Translations under genes and position numbers: made by a program
Assembly: GCA_029204225.1 (NCBI GenBank)
Contig: CM055113.1
Location: forward strand, 18,073,746 to 18,137,745
Direction of reading: 5' to 3'
Source: Diphasiastrum complanatum
Taxonomy: Eukaryota; Streptophyta; Lycopodiopsida; Lycopodiales; Lycopodiaceae
Length of the DNA stretch: 64,000 nucleotides
Shown: in pieces, positions 55,490-64,000 of the stretch
Layout of the letters: every line of letters begins with the position of its first letter
Position numbering within the stretch: the first letter of the stretch is position 1
Notes under the pieces: model-generated
Told to the model about the DNA's origin: nothing
What the model saw: only the letters and a program-made list of their open reading frames with translations
Databases searched by the model: none

Positions 55490-56424
55490 TAAGAAACTAT
55501 TGACCAGAAACGAATTTTCATGGTTGCCCAACTTGCGTCACTGTAAGATTTGATGTGAAATCCAACTTCCTTCGAATAACACAGTCCATAGTCTTTCGTT
55601 TCCTAGAGATATTGTAGTACTCTCATTGCCAACTTCCAATGTAACGATCCTGGGTTTTGATTATATTGGCTCAGCCTATATACTGCAAACGCTATATCAG
55701 GTCTGGTGTTGTCTGCTAGATATAATAATGATCCAATCAGCCTACGATAGGGTGTTTTGGCCATTCGTTCCTCTTCCTCGAGAGTCTGCGGACAATCTGC
55801 CTTGCTCAGTATTGTTCCAGATATCATGGGAGTATGCATGTTGAAGTCTTCAATGATCTTGTGAGTGTACTTTTGTTGGTGAAGATACAACTTACCACCT
55901 TCAAAGTCTCTCACGATCTGCAAGCCTAGATAGATTTTAGCTTCTCCTAGGTCAGCGATCTCAAATATTTCAAAAATGTCCCTTTTGACATCTAAAATTA
56001 ACTTATCTCTTCTTGAGAAGATAAGCGTGTCATCAACATAAACAACTAGAATGATTATTTCATTTTGGACATGCTTGATATAGACATTTGATTCAGCAAA
56101 TAGAGGTTTGAAGCTTATGGAATGTAGTGCTTCGTTCTTCTTTCTATGCCATTGTCTCGCTGCTTGTTTCAGACCATAAATGCTTTTATTCATGTGACAT
56201 AAGTATTCTGAATTTTCTTGGCTTACAAAACCAAGTGGTTGGTCCATGAATAAGTCTTCTTCCAATTTTGCATGCAAGAAAGCAGCTTTCTCATCCACAA
56301 TATGGATTTTTAGATCATGAGCCACTGCATACATGAATAACAAGCGAATTGATGTATGTTTGACTACCGGTGAGAAAGTCTCAATGTAGTCGATCCCATA
56401 CGTCTGTGAAAAACCTTTAGCAAC
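55490..56424 (-). pseudogene. copia E reverse transcriptase and RNase H start
   Basis: The minus-strand frame (55603-56343) has A-A-F-L-H-A-K-L-E-E-D, S-I-Y-G-L-K-Q-A-A-R-Q-W, the catalytic Y-V-D-D-T-L-I-F-S, D-L-G-E-A-K-I-Y-L-G, and T-R-P-D-I-A-F-A-V. Past a stop at 55603-55605 it continues as G-L-C-Y-S-K-E-V-G-F, S-Y-S-D-A-S-W-A of RNase H. Upstream, G-I-D-Y-I-E-T-F-S-P-V-V-K lies in the same frame. It is diverged from copia A, B and D, so a separate lineage. Confidence 0.88.
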
Positions 56425-56831
56425 TAACCTTGCCTTGTATCTGATGTTTCTCCATCAGGACCTGTTTTGATCTTATAGATCCACTTGCACTTGACTAATT
56501 TTCTGCCATCAGGTATAGGTGCAAGTGTCCATACATTGTTCTTGTACATGGATGACATTTCGTCCTCCATTGCCTGAATCCAGTGATCTTTTTCTGGTCC
56601 ATCTACAGCTTTCTCGAATGTTTGAGATTCGTCAGAGAATCCACAAAATTCGATGGTTGTATTAAAAACAGCCTGACCATACCTTTTTGGTGGTTTTTGT
56701 TGTCTTTTTGATCTTCTCATAGGTGGTTTTGAGTTCGGTTCTGCAGGTTCCCAAATAAAGTAGTATTGGATTTCGATGTGCTTTGACCTGCCATGAAATC
56801 TGGGATTCAACGATAGTGAAATATAGCTCAT
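56424..56831 (-). pseudogene. copia E chimera: RNase H end joined to RT linker
   Basis: The first 27 residues (S-L-N-P-R-F-H-G-R-S-K-H-I-E-I-Q-Y-Y) are the C-terminal RNase H motif. They are fused to P-N-S-K-P-P-M-R-R-S-K-R, the integrase-RT linker, followed by W-I-Q-A-M-E-D-E-M and K-C-K-W-I-Y-K-I-K of RT. A frameshift at about 56430 separates it from the rest of RT. RNase H normally follows RT, so the junction is a rearrangement. Confidence 0.75.
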
Positions 56832-56890
56832 GTTGTCACATAAATGGTAGCAGGTTGAAATTGAGTGTGATGTAAATTGTGAAGTAGTAA

Positions 56891-57247
56891 TTGAGTGTGT
56901 TTGATGTCATGAATTTGACAAAGTCCTTTGATGATGCTAGTATGAACATTGTTTTTCATCCTATATCTTATGATGATGAAATAGTGACCATTACTACTTT
57001 GATTGGAGTTCCAAATATGTATTCAAAGGCCTCATATTATGATCCATTCACTCTTGAATTTCCAAGGAAAGAAGACCTTCATTGGAAGAATGCCAAGTTG
57101 GAGTTCATTGTTTTGGTGGATAAAGTCAAGATGGTGATATCTCAAGCTTTGATTATATGTGCTTCATACAAAAGTTGGATCTTATGGAAAGCTGTTGTTT
57201 TTCATCTTTATTTTGAGGAGGAGACTCACTTTTGCATCCCAAGGTGA
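56891..57247 (+). CDS. hypothetical ORF of a non-autonomous LTR element
   Basis: 118 codons starting M-S-V-F-D-V-M-N-L-T-K-S-F-D-D-A. Not recognised. It lies upstream of a polypurine tract and LTR on the same strand, so it is probably internal sequence of that element. A related-looking phrase (tatgatgaagtgatcata) recurs out of frame to 57360. Confidence 0.35.
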   Translation: MSVFDVMNLTKSFDDASMNIVFHPISYDDEIVTITTLIGVPNMYSKASYYDPFTLEFPRKEDLHWKNAKLEFIVLVDKVKMVISQALIICASYKSWILWKAVVFHLYFEEETHFCIPR

Positions 57248-57450
57248 TCATTCAAACCAAAGACAAAGCTTGGATCTTGAAGACAATCCTTATTGAGCTC
57301 TCACTACATTTGAGAACTTGGAGCTCAAATCATATTCTTATCATGATGAAGTGATCATACTCACTCAAAAAAGCAATAACCTGGAAATTATGTTGTTTTT
57401 ATCCATGTATTAATTATTGATCCAGGATAGTCTCATCAAGCTAAATTGTG

Positions 57451-57458
57451 AGGAGGAG
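57451..57458 (+). other. polypurine tract
   Basis: AGGAGGAG directly before the LTR start TGTTAAAATTTCACAATTC. Confidence 0.75.
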
Positions 57459-57950
57459 TGTTAAAATTTCACAATTCTAGCTTGACCAATTATTGCTTGT
57501 AAATTGTATCATATGTTGTGGCTTGTCACACGTGCCAAATAGCATTGGGTACTCTTTGTAAGTCTCATTCCTAACCTAGCATAGGAGTGGCACCTTTGGA
57601 ATGAGTCCAAATAGTGCTTTGATAGGCTAGAGAGATTCTAGGAGCTCAAAATAACATGTTTTTCATTGTTTTGGGATCTCGAGATCTTGACCCCTAATTA
57701 GGGTGGATCAAGTGGATATTTAGGCTAGATGTTAGTGTTAGGTTATGATGAATACATAGAAGCCCTAATATGCTCATATCTGAGCTCTACATGTATAAAT
57801 ATGTGATGGGATTTCCATCCAATTATGAGCAAAATGGAGATTTTCCTTCTTGACTAGTTTGAGTCTATGATTTGATTGATGAATGTTATTGGCATATGAT
57901 TTTTGGTGATGATTGAATGAGTTTGGAGTTGCAGGTACAGTACACAGGCA
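57459..57950 (+). repeat. 3' LTR, same family as copia B LTR
   Basis: Starts TGTTAAAATTTCACAATTC and matches the copia B LTR (minus strand, 15298 downward) through TATAAATATGTGATGGG (about 57795) to roughly 57850. The right end is approximate. No 5' LTR or primer site for this element is seen. Confidence 0.8.
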
Positions 57951-60900
57951 TCAGCAGGCCATACTTTCACACGTGTGAAGAGTTTTGGAGCTAATTCATG
58001 GAGTTCAAGCCAAGATAAGCTAGAAATGAATGCATTGAATAGTAATCTAGCTTCTAGATCTTGTTTGGATCTTAAGTAGGTGCTTTCTCCATCATTTCTA
58101 GGATCAAATGGGATTATTTTGCTATTTTTATCAAAATAGTGGTTGATGAGATTATTTTTATGAGAATAAATTTGTCATCAAGCTAAGATTTGGCACATTT
58201 ATCTATAAGCATCATGTTATCAGAACATTTTGTAGTCTTCATATTTTATAACTATTTCTAGTGACTAATGTAGTTCTTTTATTCAAAAAGAAAAAATCAT
58301 AGAAATTTTTTCTTCTACAAATTTGTGAATCATTTTTTCTAACATATAATTATGACACTACTACCATATGCACTTGACTTTGAATTGTTGACAATGGGAT
58401 TTGCTCAAATCAAAATAGTTGATGGAGATTGTTGCTTGCCAAGTTATCTAATCATAAACATTTTTCGTTAGGTTGTGGCATGTTCATAGGTCAACTTGCA
58501 AAAACATCTGATAGCATGACTCACACTATGCAATCAAAAGTATGTTGCTCAACTATGTTGTTGCTATGTTTTGAAGTGTGATCTACTATAGTTTTATTCA
58601 CTTGCTATGAAAAAGTTTGACTCTTGGGATCTCAATTGCCAAAGTGAAAACTCAAAATTTTGCTATATAGAAATACATCAGGTTGGAACTACTACTAAGC
58701 AATATCACTAGGAACTTGTTTCTATAGTGTTTTTTTTTGTTAGTGTGAACCTTTTGAGACTCTTCTTATTAAACCCAAAATTTGGTCACTATGTATGAAC
58801 ATAAATTTTCTAGCACCAGATTGTAGGATGTTAGATCAAGATTATTAATTTGAATAATATAAGTCATTTAGTGGATATGTTATCTAAATAAGTATCAATT
58901 ACATTCAAATATATAATTGTTTTCATTCCATTGTATTGTCATAGTTGTTTTCTTTGCTTTTCCTTAAGTCTTAGAGCCTGAAATGGCTACTACAGACCAT
59001 TGATGTATAGTAATTTTATAGCAATGAGATAGACTTGTCCAATTATGAACTTTCCATTCCCATGACACTCAAGAAAGTCTCAATCTCAATAGGATTTCAC
59101 TATTTAACTATGCATGTATCATTATCTTTTGGAGCTCAACAAATGGTTAAGCCATGTATCTTATGCTTTGTGAACCCATACTTGAATGGCATAACAAACA
59201 TGATGCAAATACACCTACTTAATATATCTGTGATAAAGATAGAAATTTATATTTCAAGCTAATAATCATATTCATTAGTATGGATTGGAGCTTTAGAACA
59301 TGAATTTATAAACTTACAAAATGGTGATCATGCAAGAGTTTGACATGGGTGATGTTCTCTCACTTCTACAATATAGTGGTCCTAAGGGCACCAACAAATA
59401 AACAAAGGACAACAAGTCATATTAGATATGTAAGACTAATTTTATGATGCATGTCATTATATCAAACTTAGAAAGTCAACAAACATACACATAGGTTGCT
59501 TTAGCAATTTAAAAAATCATCCAATTGATTAATGCCAAACATTTATCTATAAAATTAAAATTTAAAATTTATTCTTACAAGATGTGATATCACATTGTTG
59601 TTTACATTCATACGGCCTAAATAAAAGCTTGTCGGCATCGTGCCCTAGTTGCATATATTTAATTCCTATGTACCAAAGCAAATGTGAGGTATGAAAATCC
59701 CACAAGCCTTAGAAATTTTCATGAATGATGAATACATTGGCAGGCTCCAAAACATAGAGGTAAAGTGAGAGTATACTTGAAATGAGGCCCCACTATTTGA
59801 TGATTATAGAAAAGAAAATAGAAATTTTAAGAGTAGCAATAAATCAATCTCATATAATTCACTAGAAATTTGGAGTCCAACGCACTTTTGCATACTAGGG
59901 TGAATGTTCAAGAATTATTCATATTTTTGAATTCATCTAATAATGTCCACTTCGCCAAACATTTTCATAACCACAACATGTAGACTAAAACGATTAAAAC
60001 AAGAATAAGGCCAATAAAGAAGGAGCAAACTTTCATTATGTCCCTGTGATAATGTACACAAGCTTTCGTTATGCCCTGTGATAAGGTACACAATCCACTA
60101 GAGATTATGAGAATGAAAACATTGATAAATGAGAAGCTGCTAGTAGCTTTGAGGGAGTGAGAATGAATTGAGTGAGGTCAATGCTTGAGTTGTACAAAAC
60201 AAATGTAGCTAGAAGCAAGCTAATTCAGAGGATTCTACAAGAAGAAATGAGGCCACATCAGTGCTCATGAAACCTCTTGCCACTTAATTTGGCATAAGAC
60301 TAGAGTTCTCAGAATCCTACTTTAATACCTTGAACATCCTTAATTTACGAACATATAACATCACTTTTCTTGCACATTTTCCCAAAGTTTGAAATCCTAC
60401 AACTTTCCATTTGCAACCTTCATTTCCTACATAAAACTTGCTCTTTCCTTTGTGCAATTTTTTTTTCTAAATCTTGTCACCTTTAACTTTTCATTTCCGA
60501 ACTTATATTTTAATTATATAATGCACCAGGTGCCTTGTCCTAGTACTTTTGAAAATTGAATTTGCTATGGCTAGTTGCTTGTTCTATAACTGAAAGCATT
60601 GTGTTGAAAAAACACACAACAAAATGTGTTGAAAACATGTACAAAAGCATTATGCAAAAAGAAAGTGTAACCACTAGCAAAAGATGCTTTCATCAAATTC
60701 AAAAATACATTAGGAATTACATTTGATGTTGATTTCATGGCAAAATGGTGCACGTTTAGCATGTTCAAAAAACAGGTTTTCCCAAGATGACAAAAGCTTA
60801 CAAACCATAAATCCCATCTATTGTCATTGATAAAAAAAATGTACAATATGGTTCACCATTCTAGGATCACTTTACATATATGCAAAAGAGTGAATCCCTA

Positions 60901-61090
60901 ATATAATTTAGAAATCCCCATCCATGAGTGGTTTGGCACTCCCATGAGTTGCCTTCTAAAAGTATACAAAATTATGCAAGTGTCTAAATACCAAACCATG
61001 GAGTCATATGCATATAGTCGACCATCATGAGTTATAACCCAACAAGTACTAGTGCTGGTGCAAGCTATATAGATTCCTAAAATTACACAA
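57951..61090. other. AT-rich spacer, no gene recognised
   Basis: Short frames (for example 59035-59262 plus, 60571-60846 minus) show no motif. A 33-base near-duplicate (CTTTC-TTATG-CCCTGTGATAA-GTACACAA) lies at 60029-60092. Confidence 0.5.
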
Positions 61091-61095
61091 ATTTT

Positions 61096-61740
61096 CTAAG
61101 AACTTTTTTGATGCGGCAACTCGAATTCCTTAGATGATAGGACAACTTTAAAGGGATCCTCATTGATATCAATAGTGTCATCGTATTGGGATGAGCTTCT
61201 TTGATTGTTTTTTTTTTTTTTTTTTTTTTTTTCTGTTTTTGATAGCTTGTTAAACTCAACTTGTATTGCAGATATGATAGGTTGGAGAACATCACACAAT
61301 CTCTTAAGAGAGCCATGTTGGCTCAGCCATCTAATGCTAATCACTCTTGTCAATTTCAGCACATCATTGGCCAAATTGAATTCTATTTCTAAAGACCGTA
61401 GAAGTGCTAGCCTTTACAATTATTGCAAAAAATGTGATTGTTAAATTAACAAGCGCATCAAGGAACTTAGCATAGGGCAGTCTAGAAGTTGAACTAGAAC
61501 AAGCGAGGTTACATCTATGAGCACCATAATGTATGCTTGATTAAAAGTGACAAACTGCTTTCAACCTAATTGCAACTCCAAATATTGAGCCAGCCATGGC
61601 TCTAGTTCCATATGAGACAAAGCCAACAAACTTTTAGATGTCAAGCTTAGATGCATTGATGATACCAATTATGATGCTTCAGCATTTTCGTGCGGCTACA
61701 GAAGGGCACCATTGAGGCCATCTATCACTCACCATTGTTG
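61096..61740 (-). pseudogene. hAT transposase remnant
   Basis: The minus strand from 61740 reads K-F-V-G-F-V-S-Y-G-T-R-A-M-A-G, G-V-A-I-R-L-K-A-V, Y-G-A-H-R-C-N-L-A-C, then in the 61096-61374 frame I-R-W-L-S-Q-H-G-S-L-K-R-L and I-S-A-I-Q-V-E-F. These match the K-F-V-G-F-x-x-D-G-A, V-H-C-x-A-H-R-L and R-W-L-S blocks of DUF4371/hAT-type transposases (ZNF862-like). The Asp of D-G-A is lost, stops are present, and a 24-base poly-A/T run interrupts it. No TIRs were found. Confidence 0.75.
61209..61232. repeat. poly-T tract
   Basis: An uninterrupted T run of about 24 bases inside the hAT remnant. Confidence 0.9.
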
Positions 61741-61974
61741 CCAACTGCGCCATTACAACATCCATTTTTTTGTGTGTGATCAACTCCATTCAAATATGTG
61801 CCACCATACACTCATCTCTCAATAACCATTTCAAATGTCATCTTGTAAAATTTGTTAGTTATTCGTGTTTCTTTCATCCCTTCCAATCATCAACCACTTA
61901 TCAAAACTCGAACAAGATCCACTTAGATCCACTGTTGCCATATACCTTCACATTGTATCAAACCTGCACAGTGA
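61741..61974. other. junction between hAT remnant and gypsy element
   Basis: No gene. The leader or primer site of the gypsy element should lie here, but none is recognised. Confidence 0.4.
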
Positions 61975-64000
61975 ATGAGATTGAGATCTGGTAGAATACT
62001 ACCTACAGAGAATCCAGAGCTACATCAAGCAGCAGCGGAAGAGATCCGACCAAATCAGCCAAATCCAATGGATCAAAATATTCCTATGCCAGCGGTACCT
62101 CTACAAGCAATCAGAAGATCTCCCAGATTGGAATTGCCCAAATTTGATGGATCCACAGATCCTATCAGATTCTTGCAGATCTATGGGCAAGCATGCGAGA
62201 TCTATGGTGAAACCACCTCGGTAGAAAAACTGAAGCTGTTTCCAATGTCCTTGACAGGAGCGGCTTTAGATTGGTTTTTCAATCAGAAGACACAAGAACG
62301 AACAGACTGGGAAGTGGTAAAAGTAGCTTTAATCACCAGATTTAAGCCGCAGAAGTTTCTTGAAGACCTGTTCCTCTTGCTTAGCAAAATCAAGATGACA
62401 AAAAGAGAAAGGGTCAGAGACTACATCGAATGGATCAAACACCTGAGATCCGAGTGTAATGCGGAGCTTACTCCTGATCATGCGGTCATTATGTGGTTCC
62501 TAGCGGGACTACCTAGAAGCATCAAACGAGAGCTAAAAAGACGGGAACATATGCCACATTGCACGAAGCTATGGAAGATGCAATGAGAGAAGAAGATGAA
62601 GGATCAGATGATGATTCTACACCAGGAACTACATCTCTTCATGTTTCAACTCCTTCAATTGCATCAACGTCAGTCTCTACAAGCTTGTCCAATGAATCGA
62701 TGATGGAACAGATCATGAAGTTACACAAGCAATAGATGGAGCAGCTCATAGTCCAATTTGACCAAAAACTTAAGCTCTTCAAAATACTACAACACCACAA
62801 CCAGATCCTTATCAGCAGCAGTATCCTCGACAGGACAATGTTTGGTGTCCCATTTGTATCCAAAATCACAATTCCAACGAGTGTCCGGTACTGAAGTAGA
62901 ATTTGAAGCTGACGCATAGATATTGTCATCTGTGCAATGCGTCCTTGCACGACATTGCGTATTGCCCCTACAACCCATGGATCATACAGCAAAAGAGAAC
63001 TCAATTCCAGACCTCTTATGCTTACCATCAAGGAGCACCTAATGCAGCACCAAGGCTTGGACCAGGCCCTCAACAACAAAGAATGGCACTACCAGCACCA
63101 CCAGGGCCAAATAATCCTCAAGCAGCCCAGGTGAATCTCACAGTGGCAGAAGCTTAAACATTTTTCCAATAGGAAATGCAACAATGGTATGGACCTGATG
63201 AACCATTCATCAATTTTGTTATTAATGAGTATTATGCCACATACGCTGCACAACCACAACGCCAAGGGGGCAGATTATATGGATGTTATGGATGCAGAGA
63301 AGGAAATAGGATTGCAAAATGTCCAAACAAAGGAATTTATACGCCATCTATCGCAAGTGTGGATATGGACATTGCTACAAGAATTGTCCATTGAGAGCCA
63401 GCACCAACGCACCATTGAATTGGATTGCAGTTCAATCAGCAGGCCCAAGCACAACTCCACACTCAACTATACCAAGGAGACCTCCCTATTGTAACGTTCC
63501 AGTGTTAGCTATTACGCGAGCACAAAAGTGCAAGGAGGTAGCTCCATCATCACCACACTCTGTATCAGTGTCAGCTGATCAACCTTCAACATCAGGAGGA
63601 GCGAGATTACCTTATCCAAATGCGAAGGATGAACAAAGACGATATCAGAAGATCAAGCATTGGATACAAGAAGCACAGGCGGAGGAAGCTGCACATCAAC
63701 CGACAGCTCCTCACGACACTGCACCAAAAAGAGATCAATATGCGAACGCATCGCAAGGTTCACCACACAAACTAGATGTGAACGTGTGACTACACCATCA
63801 AAAAGAACTATTCCATATGGCAGAACCTGAAGCTCCAAGGACGAAACTATTGACGAGCATCTTATCCAGCAGAATGAATATCTCTATTGGAGAGTTCCTT
63901 CGACTTGCACCTCAAGCAAAGGGTGTCTTGTCAGATTGGTTGAACATTGAATCAGACATACCTTCCAAAGAACCATTATTTTGCACCAATTTTGAAGAAG
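61975..64000 (+). pseudogene. Ty3/gypsy gag, running off the window
   Basis: Starts M-R-L-R-S-G-R-I-L-P, a start common in plant gypsy Gag. The retrotrans_gag domain has L-P-K-F-D-G-S-T-D-P, F-P-M-S-L-T-G-A-A-L-D-W-F and R-D-Y-I-E-W-I-K-H. A frameshift near 62545 moves the continuation (L-H-E-A-M-E-D-A-M-R-E-E-D-E-G) to another frame, and a TAG at 62733-62735 follows. Then come four zinc-knuckle-like motifs: C-P-I-C-I-Q-N-H-N-S-N-E-C (62859), C-H-L-C-N-A-S-L-H-D-I-A-Y-C (62928), C-Y-G-C-R-E-G-N-R-I-A-K-C (63281), and Y-R-K-C-G-Y-G-H-C-Y-K-N-C (63334). From 63819, I-S-I-G-E-F-L-R-L-A-P marks the pre-protease region. Confidence 0.85.

Overview
This is nuclear DNA of a land plant, most likely from a large, repeat-rich genome. 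The evidence is one spliced host gene of a plant-specific family (a MYND-finger F-box protein, three exons with GT-AG introns) in a background of Ty1/copia, Ty3/gypsy and DNA-transposon remains. Many copia leaders carry the tRNA-iMet-type primer site TGGTATCAGAGC. The species cannot be named from the sequence.

Layout. 0-1.6 kb: an unrecognised broken coding region split by a small terminal-inverted-repeat (TIR) element. 1.6-10.5 kb: nested copia remains. A truncated minus-strand element (A) sits in the gag of an older one (H), whose leader also holds a long-hairpin TIR element; a scrambled plus-strand copia follows, with gag after integrase. 10.5-21.2 kb: a district dominated by an 18-bp motif, close to GCGCGYTGATCCGATATY, in both orientations. 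It holds a 3-kb nested-hairpin TIR element and two copies of a histone-H3-family pseudogene; the longer one has CENH3-type residues. A 5'-truncated copia (B) interrupts it. 22.9-25.3 kb: an unknown Lys-rich coding remnant and a 1.2-kb long-TIR element filled with a palindromic GC-rich array. 25.6-31.1 kb: copia F remains interrupted by a plus-strand copia with an open gag-protease frame and a decayed pol. 31.1-34.3 kb: mostly non-coding, with a tRNA-Thr-like sequence. 34.3-42.4 kb: minus-strand copia wrecks (C, G) with a solo LTR flanked by a perfect 5-bp target duplication and an LTR-like block with a 197-bp promoter duplication. 43.0-46.2 kb: copia D, bounded by two LTRs, with gag fused to RT by internal deletion. 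47.5-49.6 kb: the intact host gene on the minus strand. 50-61 kb: AT-rich, mostly uninterpretable sequence with copia E, a non-autonomous LTR element and a hAT remnant. 62-64 kb: a Ty3/gypsy gag with four zinc-knuckle-like motifs running off the edge.

The main discovery candidate is the histone H3/CENH3-derived pseudogene pair (18,856-19,260 and 12,028-12,180) inside the motif-rich repeat district. One copy lies within the TIR element and both lack introns. This suggests that a mobile-element family captured and copied a centromeric-histone-like gene. All boundaries and homologies are by eye.
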